A stretch of DNA of 64,000 bases from Hyaloscypha bicolor E (GCF_002865645.1 NW_020194517.1:1426001-1490000), one strand, 5' to 3'. Numbered from the stretch's first letter, positions 1 to 12,238 are shown. A program made the numbers and translations. The notes: generated by a model not told the origin, from the sequence alone.

Positions 1-2128
1 ATTCGAGTTGCTGAACATCGCCGAATGTGGCATGACCACTGAACAATTGGGCGATCTAATCGATGGAGTCATCAAGTCTGGTTTACGACGTCTCGGAATT
101 GCGGGAAACAAAATTACCCCCGAAGGAATGCAACATGTTGCTCGCTACATCCGAGACGGAAAGTGTGAGGGTTTAGATCTTGGCGGGAACGACTTAAGGG
201 ACCAGCTGGGCGTGATTGCAGATGCCTTAACAGAGGACAATGCTCTTTACGCTTTGAGTCTTGCCGACTGCAATCTCACACCGGAATCTTTATCGGCGCT
301 TTTTCCGGCTCTGGCGAAGCTGAACAATTTTCGGTTTATCGATTTGTCGCAGAATCATGACTTGTTTGATTCCGAGCCTAGTGCGCTCTCATTACTCCGA
401 AGGTACGTTGCGTCTTATTGTGTTGTCAGCCCCAGAAGTATGTAAATACGAGGACATACCGGATCGGGTAGGCGTCGCGGCTGGCTGATGAGGCTCAAAA
501 CCGCCGCGCCTTCAGGCTGACATACCTCCTTTTTGGGATCTCAGCCCACACACTTCAGCCCTGGGGTCGCACGGCAAAGCCGTCTTCTCAAAAATGGCAC
601 TTGCATGCCGGCCCAATAATTTCATTATGTTCTTTGGAAGAATTGAGATGTGAGACGGGGTTGCTGACGAAACTTCAGGTACCTTCCGAAGCTGCCAACG
701 CTTAAGCGTATACACCTCACCGATGTATCCATGACTCCAGAGCAAGCCATTGCGCTCGCGGAAATCTTACCGGAGAGCCCGAACTTGGCTCATGTGAGCA
801 TGATGGAAAATCCCAAACTTGCGACTTTGGCAGACGCACGGGATGAAGCCAATCAAGAAGAGGCTTGCGCTCTGTATGCCTCGCTCATGGCAGCCGTTCG
901 AGTTTCACAGTCGATCATATGCATCGATATTGAAGTGCCTTCTCCTGAATCAAGCGAAGTTGTGAAGGCATTGGCAAAACAAGTCGTCGCCTACTGCCTA
1001 TGGAACATGGAGCGCGGTCCGGTGGCCGAGATCAGTCAAGCATCTGCAACAGTATCAGAACCTCACGGGGGAGAGAAGGAAGTTGCCGTGCCGGATGTGT
1101 TATTGCACCTCGTAGGACATGTCGAAGGCTTCCACGAGAACCACGATGAAGATGAGGCTGCCCCAGACGAGGATTATGTTATCGGTGGAACAGGTGTAGT
1201 CAAGGCTTTGGGTATCTGCTTGCGAAATAGAGCCCATGATTCAAGGAGACCATCGGCAGATCGTACCTTCTCCGATTTGTCGGAGCCAGGCAGCGGATCG
1301 GCGACCCCGAAGTCGCCCCATGTCCGTGGTGGCAAAGCCAAAGATATGTCAAAGAACTTGCTTGGAAGCGCGCGCAAGATACGAGCCCGTCTTCAACCTG
1401 CCTTGCTAAAGGAATCGAGGACCGGTGATGGAAACAACTACCGTAAGCGTGTTGCCGAGAAATCCCTAACCAATGATGCTAACATCGCTTCAGAACGCCT
1501 CCTATTCCTCGACAGAACCCTTGAGGGTATGATCAAACGATTCGAAGACGAGTTCCCAGAGACACGCCTCCCATCCTCGGTGACCTCGCCGCCTCTTCCG
1601 GATATGGGTCCGGCCAGCCCATCAGAAAGCTTCGAGCTCAACGGAGGTGCTGAGTCTCATATCTCTGATACCGAACCAGTCCTCGCTGAGACAGCTCCGT
1701 CTGATGACGAGGAGGGTCTTCGTCCGATGCTATCGAGGCACAATTCTGACGTATCGCTTGCCTCTCGTGCCCTGTCTCAAGAAGAGGGTCTTATGCACCG
1801 ATTCGGGCAGCAATTCCGACGAGACATAACGAAGCCTGATATCGAAAACGGCATTACCGGGACACCAGGTGCCCATGATCAGCCTGTGCATCTCCAATTG
1901 CTGAGAGCAATGGTCTATGGAACAAGCGGTGAAGAAATCAAGAATAGAATCTTGAACGAGGGTGAAGAATCAATCATGCGAGAGCTGAGGAATGAAGCAA
2001 GCGAACTGAGGCAGACGCTCAAGGAGCAAGACCCAGAAGGCTGGGTGAAGTTTGTGGAGAGTCAGGACGCGGCGATGAGGAATCAAAGGTTCGCCGGTTT
2101 AGAACGAAACGTCAGTGCTATTGAATAA
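1..2128 (+). CDS. Leucine-rich-repeat (RNI-like) protein, 3' part; 5' end outside window
   Basis: Partial gene. The frame is already open at base 2 (FEL then LNIAEC...), so the N-terminus lies upstream. Two exons are seen: about 2-402 and 679-2128. The intron 403-678 has a GTACGT donor, a CTGAC branch point near 664 and a CAG acceptor. The join restores the LRR text RRYLPKLPTLKRIHL. The first ~200 visible residues are ribonuclease-inhibitor-like repeats (LRRLGIAGNKITPEGM, CEGLDLGGNDL, RFIDLSQNHDL). The rest is a long, low-complexity, Ser/Pro/acidic tail with short conserved-looking blocks such as LSQEEGLMHRFGQQFRR, ending QRFAGLERNVSAIE. Fungal proteins of this architecture are sometimes annotated as Mhp1-like cell-wall or microtubule-associated proteins. 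I recall that only loosely, so no symbol is given. Probably a scaffold; no catalytic motif is visible. Confidence 0.85.
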
Positions 2129-2939
2129 CCACACTCGTTCAAATATTTTCTTGCCTTAGGGGCTGATGGTGGCCTGATGAAAGACGCAAATAAGCACGGG
2201 GCAACAGTTGCTTTTTTGGAATCTTATTGAGCGTGCTTTGCTGCTGGCGATGGACGGATGCACTTGCATTTAGTTTTAGCAGAATATTTTGATAGGCTTC
2301 TGTGTAAATTACGAGGAGATGTACATACATGATGGATGAAGGACGAGGGACTACGAAAGGAACATGGCCTTACAGATTTTGCCATGACAAATGTAGTCCA
2401 CACCCTTTGCAGTGTTTTGCATCTTATAATAAGCTAAAGTCCTATTTTCGAACAGTTCCGTCCATTATGAGATGCTCTGTAATACATGGTAACCGATTAT
2501 GTGACCAAACTCCGATGCAATTATGAACAGTAAAGTCTTTTTTAAGCAGTAGTCCATCCGATGCGTCTAACTCCAGCCAATATCAACCCTATCCGATCCT
2601 ATCCTGCTCCTAACGCAAAATTCCATGGTTTCCTCGTACGCGTAATTCTTCGCCTTCGCCTCGCGGCGCCGCCCCCTTCGAAACCGAAACTTTCCCACCC
2701 AGTCGGTTGGCCCCCTTCTAACGAGTCAAAAATGCTTGCTTGCTTCAACTATTCGTACACTCGCTCATTCCCTCTCACTTCCCCTGCGCTCCCTCCCTCT
2801 CCACCCAATCATCTCTCTCCCCAAATCCCAAAAGTGCATCCTCACGTGACACACCCTACCCCCCCTCCCCCGTCTCTTCTGGAGGCTTCCAAGGCACTAC
2901 CTCAATGCTCGGCGGCTCCTTCAGTCCCCGTTCCTGTAG
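2129..2939. other. Convergent intergenic region
   Basis: This lies between the 3' ends of two convergent genes and should hold both 3' UTRs. The open frames on the plus strand at 2561-3108 are proline/serine-rich shadows of a pyrimidine-rich stretch and of the minus-strand gene that follows. No RNA gene or element recognised. Confidence 0.6.
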
Positions 2940-3620
2940 TCAAGCGCTCATCTTTTTCTCGCTCTCCTCACACGCTTTACAGACGCCGCCGCCGAAGACG
3001 CGGGTGTGGCGGCGCCAGCCCTCGGCTTGGATCACTTCGCCCGTGATGGTGACGGATCCTGTAGACAGCGTCGAGGAGGTCGAGGAGGTGGAATGGGTTT
3101 TCGTGTAGGAGCGGCGGCGGGGGAGGGGGTCGTCGGTTCCGGTTTCTGAATTGGGCTTGGAGAGGACCGCGGGCTCGGAGGAGGAAGGGGTCGAGTCGAA
3201 CGGGTACTCGAATTCCAGCGTCGTGGGCGAGTCGTAGTAAGATTGGTTTAGTCCTCCTCCTCCGCCCGGCGAAGAGGTTTGCGAGTCAGAACCGGGAGCG
3301 TATTCGATGGGGGCGGGAAAGATGGTTGTCGAGAGTGTTGGGGGTGTGAATGGCAATGGTGGTGGGGGGCGAGGGTGGTGATGTTGGGGGAAAGTCAGCG
3401 GGGCCGACGCATTAGAAATATATGGTTCCTGGCTTTGAGGTGATGGTTTCTCCGAGACTGGTGGGTGTGACATGTTTCTTGGGGAGGATTTGGATTTGGA
3501 TTTGGACTTTCGTGATATTAATACTCCGAGGACGAGGAGGAGGGAGCCGCCGAGGAATGCATAGGGGAGGTCCAGGCCAGGCAGGCTGCTGGAGCCGGTA
3601 GGTGCGGAAAGGACAGGCAT
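2940..3620 (-). CDS. Conserved fungal single-pass membrane protein, 226 aa
   Basis: Single exon. The start ATG is at 3620 and the stop at 2940-2942. There is a short N-terminal lead, then one hydrophobic segment at about residues 18-36 (YAFLGGSLLLVLGVLI) followed at once by a basic KSKSKSK patch, suggesting a signal anchor with the bulk of the protein cytosolic. The middle is disordered: His/Pro-rich, poly-Gly near residue 117, Ser/Thr runs. The C-terminal ~35 residues are the most structured and conserved-looking part: VTITGEVIQAEGWRRHTR, then VFGGGVCKACEESEKKMSA with a CxxC pair. I recognise this tail as recurrent in Pezizomycotina hypothetical proteins but know of no function. Frames on the other strand here are compositional shadows. 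Confidence 0.8.
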   Translation of the reverse strand: MPVLSAPTGSSSLPGLDLPYAFLGGSLLLVLGVLISRKSKSKSKSSPRNMSHPPVSEKPSPQSQEPYISNASAPLTFPQHHHPRPPPPLPFTPPTLSTTIFPAPIEYAPGSDSQTSSPGGGGGLNQSYYDSPTTLEFEYPFDSTPSSSEPAVLSKPNSETGTDDPLPRRRSYTKTHSTSSTSSTLSTGSVTITGEVIQAEGWRRHTRVFGGGVCKACEESEKKMSA

Positions 3621-4829
3621 TTTGGGGGTTGGGGGTGGAGGAATGAAGGAAGGTTGGTAGGTAAAACAAATGTGGCGAGGGGGAAGGGAGGGAGGTGTGA
3701 TCTAGGAGGGCGGGAAGGGAGGCTTATGTAGATTCTACTTTTCGAGGCACGCACGATACGACTGCCGAGTTTGGTTATAGGGCCATGGAGGGGTCTGTGA
3801 CACTCGACGGAGAGGAGTGATAAAAGTAATTGTCAGCCGTGATCTGACGCGCATGGGGTGGATATGGCAACTGGAGCTCTTGGCGGGCGTCGTTTAGGTC
3901 ATTTCATGTCAGGGCCAGGCAGGACCTTCGCATTGCGTTGCGTTGCGTTCGGCATGCCTACCTCGATAAGTGAGTGAGTGACTGCCAGAGACAAGGAAGG
4001 TGGAGGCTCCACCCCTGTTCGGGATTACACCCAAGCTCATTTCTTTGCTTTGTCTCAAATTGTCTTGATTTCTTGCCGGCGGTTTTCTGCGTTCAGCCAA
4101 GCAGGCATTGTTGCCCACAAGACCATGGCAGGAGGCAAATACCATGCCATGCGCCTTCGGAAGCCTCGTTGCATCTTGCATGTGTGAGGTGACGGCACAC
4201 TCAAACTCGGAGCGCCAGCAATTTTCCTTGATGAACCCCTCCCCCTCCCAAGATCAGGAGTTACTAAATGTTACTAAATATCGCCAGAGGCGCTGAGACT
4301 TGGCCAGTAGCCGGCGTGCAAAAGTCACACGACGCACCGAAGGGGTGTAGTGTGGTCTACTCTGTAGGGCTGGGTCAGCATTTATTGATGCAAGGCTAGA
4401 TTCTCAAGTCAGCTCAGAGCGAAACGTCGATCTCCCGCTTCGGTGCATCCTCTCTTACGCCCGCATCGTACCGCGCTCGTACGGGACAGCTCCCCTCTCG
4501 CGCTCGAGTTTCACCACAAGGCCACTGTGCAACAGAGTTGCCGTTAATTAGCCTATCTGACTGCTGTCCGCTCTATGTTTACCTTCTCCCGCGCCGCCGT
4601 ATGTGCGCCAATGGGACCGTCGTGGGCGGTGGATGGAGCTGCGCTGATGTTGTCGTTGTACGTACACCGCGTAAGCTGGGATTTGACGCGCAAAGAGCCG
4701 ACGGTGCGGCGAGGTCCCGGGGTTGGGGTTGGGTGCAAATTGCTCGTCCAGGCGAACAGGGCAGACAGCACGCCATGTGCGCACCTTGGCCGGCCGTTGG
4801 GTGTGGATAAGGGGGGGGCGAGCATCGGA

Positions 4830-4852
4830 GATGCAGATGCAGATGCAGATGC
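4830..4852. repeat. GATGCA microsatellite
   Basis: Hexanucleotide GATGCA repeated 3.8 times in perfect tandem in non-coding GC-rich DNA, just right of an 8-9 G run. Confidence 0.9.
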
Positions 4853-7762
4853 CGTGCGGACAGCTGTCACAGATCGTTGGTGAGGGGCAACTTGGGGCAG
4901 GTTTGATGAAGGCGTCTTGGGGTCCTGGGGTCTGGTGAGGGTTCGATGTTGGTTCAGCTGAGGTGAGCGTCTTTTCAGGAGTAGTGGGTCTCGCTTAGCG
5001 CCCAGGGGCGTCGATTGGTCGCAAAATGGCTGGAAATCGGTCTAGCGAAGGGACGTTCAGCTCAGCTCGACCTCCGAGGCTGCACCACCTCGCGGTTAGT
5101 TGCGTCAGGCGCGCCTTCGTCTCTTGCTTTTGGAGGGGCGATGCGCGATGGACGGAAGGGTCAACCCGGCCCATGACCGTGCATAGTCGCTTGATGAGGC
5201 TATAATGTATTAATGCTGCGAGTGGAGAGCTGGCATTCGAGTTGCCGCGATTAATCAGATGGCGCTCCTGGCTGTTCGAACGTATTATTGGCGAGAGCAT
5301 TTGAGCTTAAGTTCGGAGAGCCTGCCGCTCTCAGATCGAATCCGGTTACCGTGAGGCGATCAACATCGTCGAACGGCTGAATTGCTTCTCGAAGGTCCGC
5401 AAAGTCCCTGGAAGGCCTGGAAGGGCCAGCTCATTCCTGTCCCGATGCTGCGGAATGTTGGCGTTCGCACTCCATGATTCGATCCTGTTACGAAGGTAAA
5501 TGGCGGTCAGAGCCCTTGGGTCTGGCGAAAGCATCAGGAGGTTCCTATATAAGATCCAATATACTTACTGCAGGGATGGCAAAGACTGCCATATTTCTGA
5601 TCCCTGAACGTGGCGTTGAGGTTGGAAGCAAGAGATCACGTGAGGATAGCTTTCCTCCAACCATTTCTACAAGACGATGAAGGCGTCCGAAAAGGGCATT
5701 TGGCATGTCCTCCGCTGGCATGCAACACACTGGACATCGTCATGGGGCATTGGATAGTTGAATGCTATTCGGTGTCAGATCTCTTTCCGTGTCTCCTTGA
5801 CTTCAAGCCTCCACTGACAACTCTTGTCATAGAACTGGCTGCTGATTAACACATCTCTTGCATATACGGATGGACCTGCCTTGCCTAAGCTGCGCCAGGT
5901 TTTGTATCATTTGTGGGGTTCTTGCGGGTCTATATCACTTGATTCCCAATGATGGCTTGTAACATCGCCAAGGTGCCTTGCCGTTCAGCTTGGCTTTGGC
6001 GAGGAGGCACAAAATGTGGAGAAAAAGAGAAAAGAATCTAGACGACGAGGCTCCCGGATGATGAAAATGGAGGCGTGGCTATTTGAGAACACCGCTCCAG
6101 ACCTCCTAAGATATCGCATGATATGAGAGCCTGGGCTCACACCCACCATACGCTCTAGACTCAACAGCGGAGACTGGTCGACCGGATCTGATCCAGGGAC
6201 TTGTATCGGAGATGCACGACGGAAGAAGAAGATTTGTGTAAGAAGTAAGATTGAGACACGCTTGAGTCTCTAGGAGATTATGCGCATCAAGTCAAAAGCT
6301 GAACGCTGAAAGAGGTGATCTGCGCGACAGAGATGGAAGAAAGAAGCTCCGAATCGTAATCAGTCTCGTATACTTCGTGATAATTCCAGCAGTGACGGAT
6401 AGATGCTTGGCGATCTGCAAACAGGTTTGTGCTTCATAGTGCTGGCGGGAAATAAGCTTCGTGTCTTTCGGAGCCCAAGCTTATCAAAGTTGTCTGATTC
6501 TTGGTCCCAAGAAGCAATGGAAATTTGGTGGGATACCCGTCACGTGAGTGCCGTTTTGCTTACCTAGCGCTCAGAGGCCCCTGCACCCTCGGGAGACGAC
6601 AACTCCTCATCTTGAAACTCCACAGCCTCGGACACGACGCCTCAAAGTTCGTATTTTGGGGACACAATCAGAACATCGGATTACTCTTCCTTGGTTGTGG
6701 GTGATTGATCCCTATTCAATGCATAAGCGGATCTTTTCCTCCCGCCAAATGGCCGAAGCCAGCGCTCCAGATGGAAGACAACGGATCCCAGCTCCTCTTA
6801 GAGACGCAGCGCCGCTGTCATTGCAAGATATCACCGTGCTGAGTGAGCTGGGCAAGCCGTCGCACCTTGGCTGAAGACTTCAGTTGACCTCAGCATACAG
6901 ACGAGTTCGTCAAACATACCTACGTCGACGGCGAGTGGCTGTGTAGGGTTGTGCTACACTCTGTTGATGCCAAGCTGTTCCGAGTTGATGCGAGAGGTCC
7001 AAGTCCCGTTCTGGCAGCTTCGGCGAAGAAACGCCCCACAAAGCTTCTTCCTGGAGCGGATCCTACGATCCATTCACCAGATCTTAATTCAGAATTGTTT
7101 CTGTCGCGCGGACAATTGGCCTATGCTGAACAAGCGTGAAGTTTAAGGCGTTTGAGGATCTACCACATCCCTGGACTACCGTTCATCCTCGTTGACACCT
7201 CTGAGAGCAACTGACACAATCTTATCACTTGCTCCAACCCCAACAGCGCCAGAAATGTGAAGCACCAATCGAAGTCGACTTGGTGGGTCCATCGAGTCGT
7301 GACATGGCCAAGATCCAAACACGCAGAGCCTCAGATCTTGGGAGGGGCAAACCCCGGCACTGCAGCAACCCCTGTGATCCCCATTGATCCTCCTCTAGTG
7401 GTCCATCAAAGGCGATGCATTGAGGACTCCAGCAAAACGAGGCCTATGATTGAGCATTACCTTGTTGATCAGATCTCTCCAAACAACTCTACTCCCCTCT
7501 GGTTGTTTGCCCCAGCAGCCAATCGTAACTTTGCTCTGCTCCAGATTTGGGCCTTGCACAGCCTCTTCTCGATGATGATCCGTGAACAGCTCTTCACGTC
7601 TCGGAGAAGTGTCGCCAACTGGTGGTTAGATGCAAGTTTCTAAACATCCAAAATGCTTTTCGATGTTAGAAGCCTTGCCCAGGTGTACCAAGTGATCCAA
7701 GCCGCGGCATCCGGTCTTTCTGGACCAAGCTTTCCAACGACAATCTTGGGTCGCCCGTCTAG

Positions 7763-7869
7763 TATAAGAGGATCTTGGTATCCCGCTCAAAGTAACTTTC
7801 TCATCATCAGCATCTAGCATCTAGCATCCAGCATCTTCAGCCTTTTCAGCCTCTTCCATCTCTTCAATC
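7763..7869 (+). promoter_or_regulatory. Possible core promoter and CT-rich leader of the Egh16-like gene
   Basis: A TATAAG box-like element at 7763-7768 lies about 205 nt before the ATG at 7970. It is followed by short AGCATCT/AGCATCC repeats (about 7808-7835) and a CT-rich tract, a common arrangement just upstream of fungal transcription starts. No mapped transcript supports it. Confidence 0.35.
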
Positions 7870-7969
7870 CTTTTTGAATCCAGCCCGGCGCCGGTCGCAT
7901 TCATTCTTCTAGTTTATACCAATCTTTTAATTGTCCTTTTTCAGTCTTCCAATCCACACAACCTTCAAG

Positions 7970-8880
7970 ATGCAATACTCATCAGTCATCCTCCTTGCGG
8001 CTTTCGCTGCCACTAATGTCTTCGCACACGGTGTCATTGACTCCGTTGTCGGTGCTAACGGTGTGACCATGCCAGGTCTCTCCGGTAAGCTTCTCCGGCC
8101 TCATCACCCTTTAGCCGATGCTAACTCCATTCAGTTGCGGATGGAACTCCTCGTGATTGCGCTTCCCCAGCATGCGGCTCTGAGGCCGATACCTCCATCA
8201 TCCGCCAAAACGAGATTGGCACCAGCAAGGCCACCGCTCTCGGCCGGACCAACGGTGGTGGACCAGTCGACGCCGCCAAGATGGTGGCCCTCTTCATGGG
8301 CGCCGCTGGCAACGCAACTGAAGCCAAGATGGCCCGCGAGGTCCACGCCGCCAACGTCCTCCGCCGCTCCCTCGGTGAGCGTGCGGCCAACGGAGGAACC
8401 AAGACCCCCTCCGGCACCAAGGAGACCGCCGTCAAGGCCGCAGCAGGTGTCGGAGCCACCTCGGGCATGCCCACCACCGCGGACGACGGAACCGTCAAGA
8501 TGACCTTCCACCAAGTCAACCAGGACGGTGCCGGACCCCTGACCGCCATGGTCGACGCCACTTCCGGTGGAACCGACCCGAGTGCCTTCAAGACCGCAAC
8601 CGTCACCCAGAACGTCCCGGGTATCGGCATCGGCGGTCTCTCCGCTGCCCAGACCATGGACTTCCCCGTCGCCATCCAGATGCCAGCGGGCATGACCTGC
8701 TCCGGCTCCGTCGGCGGCGCCTCGGGCGTCTGCGTTGCCAAGCTCCAGAACTCTGCCCTTGCCGGCCCCTTCGGTGGCTCCGTCGCCTTCACACAATCCG
8801 CTGCCGCCAAGAAGCGCGCGGTCGAGTACAACCTCAGCAAGCGCCGCTTCGCCCGCGCGCTTGCCAGCGACAACGAGTAA
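7970..8880 (+). CDS. Egh16-like secreted protein (gEgh16/MAS family), 286 aa
   Basis: Two exons: 7970-8084 and 8135-8880. The intron 8085-8134 (50 nt) has a GTAAGC donor, a CTAAC branch at 8121 and a CAG acceptor. Splicing joins MPGLS to VADGTPRDCASPACG in frame. Residues 1-19 are a clean signal peptide (MQYSSVILLAAFAATNVFA), with predicted cleavage before HGVIDSV. The mature protein begins with the HGVIDSVVGANG motif of the Egh16/DUF3129 family (Blumeria Egh16, Magnaporthe MAS1/MAS3). The middle is Gly/Ala/Thr-rich, with paired cysteines (CASPAC and MTCSGSVGGASGVC), and the tail is basic (KKRAVEYNLSKRRF) and may be proteolytically processed. Family members are secreted and strongly expressed in appressoria or early host contact; the molecular role is unknown. 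The strong third-position C bias creates a long false frame on the opposite strand. Confidence 0.93.
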
Positions 8881-9563
8881 ATCTACTCGCGTTGTTCGGC
8901 AATTGGGTTGTAGATTGGAGGATGTGGGTTGTACATAATCTCGTGTGGTAGATGGAAGTCTTAACAGCGATAATTTTTCATTTATTACCTTTCGGCTGGT
9001 GGGATGGTGGTAGGCTTGGGCGTGAGCGGAATCTGGGATTCTGTCAGTCTTTGGTGGAGAGGGGGATTGGGGTACATAGATGATGCTAGTAGAATTGACT
9101 TCATACTTTCCTTAAAAAATAATGCATCCTGTTGATCAAAGTGTGTCTCGAGAATCTTTCATGCATCCCTTGGGTTCAACTTGTGTCTGTCTTCTTGCAT
9201 TTTCTTTAGTGATCAATTATATCTGGTGAATGGTGTATAGGTCTTTTTTACCTGGCCTAAAGTAAAAGGGGAACGGTTCGTACCTCCCAGGGGTAATGTG
9301 ATAAGATATCATATTAGACAAGAATCTATACAACTCATTACTCTCATCAACTCATAAAATCCAATGAATATCCCAATCCAGCCCAAACGCCATCAACCCA
9401 TGTACAACCACTTACTACAAACCGGAGTACTCTAATTTCCCAGCGACTGATACTGTGCTGCCTGGGTTTCCTCAACCGCGGGAGCTGTTATCAGATCTCA
9501 AGGCCGTGGTCGTGTTGCCTAGGGTTCTGAACCCGCAGGAACTCGTAGCCAGAGCAAGAAACA
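8881..9563. other. Convergent intergenic region
   Basis: 3' flanks of the Egh16-like gene and the TINA-like gene, T-rich with AATAAT-like stretches near 9118. No gene or repeat seen. Confidence 0.6.
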
Positions 9564-11694
9564 CTAACTCTCTCCTTTCGCAGGCGAAGCCTGTCCTACC
9601 TGGCCTAATATCAAGCTCTCTAATTCCCACGGACTCAACGTACTTCTCCTCCGACTCGCTCGACCACCTTGATTCCGCCCTGTGGCCTTTCGCTTCCTGC
9701 TTCTACCATCATTGTCTCCATCCTCTCTAATTGCCTCGGTGTCTGCAGTGCTAGTTGTAGCCGCTCTCTTGACAGGTTCCTCTTCCACTCCTACTTTCCG
9801 AGGTGGCGGGGGCATTGGTTTTGGATCAGAACTTGCTTGAGCAGGAGCAGCTGTCCTGTTCATCCTGGCAGCCTTGATCTTAGCTCTCACTCTCGCAGCA
9901 TCGGCCTCTCGTTCGCTAGCTGCAAGTTTGGCAGCTATACTGGCCATTGTTAATGGACTCTGTTGCGGCATTACGTTTTCTCTGGGCCGAGGAAGCCTAC
10001 TCGAATTATCTGTTCGTAGGCGTGGAGTTGAAGCAGGTTTTAGTGTCGGCCGAGATGGTTTTCGTGGTGATGTGGACGATGATCTTGATTGTTGTGCTTG
10101 ACTCGCTTCTGATGTCTTGAGGAGGGAGATCTCGTCTTCTGGGGGCGTTGACAACTTGCCGGCCGAGTCATTTCTGCGTTGGGGCCGAGGTGTGGATTTG
10201 TGCTTCGCCGAAGACAGCTCATCCAGCTGGAGAAGATCATATGTATTCTCCTCTACAATTGTTGTGAAACCATCCTTCTCAGTTCGTGGAAGATTCGGCG
10301 CTGAGGGCCGATTGCCGCTCGTTTCTCGAAGAGGAGACAATTGAGGTGCAGGCCCCATTGATGTGGTGGACACAGAATGCACAGTCCAATTCTGTTCTTC
10401 CTGCTCCAAAGACGCCTCTTCCATTTCTTCTACTGGCTCATCCTCGAAGAGACTGGAGAGATCGGATTCGTCCATATCATCGAAGTTTGGTTCCATCGGT
10501 TCTGCATCTTCCATTGCATCAATATCTGCCTGTGTATCCCCTTCCCCTTCTTCCATGAGTGTCGAAAGTTGGTGGGCGTTGTAATTTTCTTCCTCTTTGG
10601 GCTTTAGAGGGCTTAGCATTAATCCCATCTTCAATTCCTCCAGGTTGACCGTTTGCCCACTTCTCGCCATCCGCTTTCTCCAGCCATCCATCATTTGCAC
10701 AGCTTCTCGCCATCTGCTCTCCATTCTTTCCCAGCCTTCCCTTAGGCGAATAATTTCTTCTTCGCGGACTTCCACTTCCTCTAACGGCACGAAGCTCGGG
10801 TTCGTAAGGAGATTCCTCAGATGCTCAATCACAGCATCCATCTCCTGGGTCAAGTTTTCATATCCCATCTCGATAGGCACAACCATCCCTCCTTCTTGGT
10901 GGATCTCACCCTCCTTCTCACAGCCACTCAACGATCTCAGGGTGTCCACTGTCCGCCTCACCAGGGCGGTCATGTTCTCGTTCTCCTCGCTGAGCCCCCT
11001 CGCCAATTCAGTCAAAAACTCGTTTGTTTCGCTTCTCAAGTCATATCTCTCGTCATTTACACCCATTGCGCTCCCTTGTTGCTGTTCAGCTCCAACACCG
11101 GCAACGACATTGATTTCCCTGACGCCGACTGTTTTCCCACCACCTCTGACTCGCCCATCACCAACATGCTTCTTCAGCCCTTCCACTACGCGTTCCCTCT
11201 TTCTGACTTCCACCGCACATTGATTCCGCGTTTGTTGAACCAAAAGCTTCATTCGGCCCATTTCCTCTTTCAGCCCCCTTTGTGCTTGTTCTGCGCTCTT
11301 CATCTGGAGCTTCATGGCGCGCTCCGTCGCCTCGGCCAGCCCCAACTTCCGTTGCGCCTCAACGTACTTGCCTTGCAACCGCTCAAGATCAGTAGTTTGT
11401 CGCAGAGAATCGGCGCGTAATGTGCGAATCGTCGTTGTAAGAGTTTCGCGTTGTGTGGCATCGCGCTGGGCGGTTAGCACGCCGGTATGCAAACGATTGA
11501 AAATGAAAACCTACATCTCTTCGTAAAATCAAATCATTGACCACGCTCATGATCTTTCCCATCGTAGCCTCTAGCCCTCCTTCGCCCTTATCCGGTCGCG
11601 CAAACTCAATGCTCTGCCCATTTCGCAGCAGTCCTCGCGACAGAAGCTGGTTATTGATGTACAGCGACGCTGTACGGAGGTTGTCGGCCTCCAT
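9564..11694 (-). CDS. tinA: TINA/Msd1/SSX2IP-like protein with ADIP coiled-coil domain, 693 aa
   Basis: Two exons on the minus strand: 11694-11515 and 11465-9564. The intron 11466-11514 (49 nt) has a GTAGGT donor, a GCTAAC branch and a CAG acceptor. Its removal gives NDLILRRDRDATQRE, the typical heart of the afadin/alpha-actinin-binding (ADIP) domain. The N-terminus MEADNLRTASLYINNQLLSR is the family's usual opening, so this ATG is preferred to earlier in-frame codons. A coiled coil covers about residues 60-190, an acidic linker lies around 390-420, and the disordered tail ends with STLSPWELESLI. In Aspergillus nidulans TINA binds the NIMA mitotic kinase; in fission yeast Msd1 anchors spindle microtubules at the spindle pole body. 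A microtubule-organising role at spindle pole bodies is therefore likely. The symbol is by family resemblance. Confidence 0.88.
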
Positions 11695-12238
11695 TGCTTG
11701 AATAGCCTTATGATTCTTGGATTGGAAGAACTGAAATATGTATTTCCATCCGTGGGAGAGATCAGGGAAGTAAGGCAAGGGCTTTTGTTGCGATTCTGAC
11801 TTTTTCCTGGGATTGACGTGGTCGCGGTTGCTGTGTAAACAATGCGTTGGACTAGCCTGACAGGGGTGTGAGGTGCCCTTGCACGTGACGCACACCCCCC
11901 ACGTCACACTTCACCCTCTCGGTTCTTCTTTCCTCATACACATCTCCATGTAAACAGAGAATCTTTCAGGTCTCACCTATTGAGTGAAATATTTTGGGTT
12001 GGGTATGGGGCGATGAGCAATTGCTGTTTGGCTTTATATAAATGAATGCGTTGAGTCTAACTTGTCATGTTGGGGCATTTCTTTCTATCGCCTGCTTCTG
12101 GGCTTGCATTGATGATTCTAAGGACCAAGCCACTTGGCATACCAGTAAGAACTGCCTCGCAGAATCTCACAAACTCCTGGGCAAGCCTGCGATCTGCTTA
12201 CGTCTCTTTAATTCTGATAATTCCATAACATTTCCCAT
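11695..12238. other. Upstream region of the TINA-like gene
   Basis: Probably the promoter and 5' UTR of the gene to the left. It contains CACGTGAC (about 11883-11890) and a nearby CCACGTCAC, i.e. E-box/CRE-like sites. No further gene. Confidence 0.5.

Larger units (their letters stand above)
3621..7969. other. 4.3 kb region without a convincing gene
   Basis: No open frame here looks like a protein family, and no frame is continuous across plausible short introns. Overlapping frames on both strands at 4.5-4.9 kb reflect a GC-rich patch. On the minus strand, two short frames around 5346-5730 can be joined only by an unconvincing splice (acceptor-like GCAG then TAAGTA); I do not call a gene. 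A GAGAG...CTCTC hairpin near 5316-5333 beside TCGAATCC resembles part of a tRNA T-arm, but no cloverleaf can be built. The right end is the upstream region of the Egh16-like gene. A long non-coding transcript or a lost gene is possible. Confidence 0.5.

Noticed and set aside
2561..3108. Pro/Ser-rich plus-strand frames
   Set aside because: Mostly pyrimidine-rich non-coding DNA and the antisense of the conserved small membrane protein.
5303..5350. tRNA-like hairpin followed by TCGAATCC
   Set aside because: No acceptor stem, D-arm or anticodon arm can be built around it.
8121..8873. 250-codon open frame on the minus strand
   Set aside because: It is antisense to the Egh16-like gene and exists only because of that gene's strong third-position C bias; no family text.
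10597..11420. Two ~200-codon plus-strand frames
   Set aside because: Antisense shadows of the TINA-like coding region; Ser/Phe/Leu-rich complement of Glu/Lys codons.
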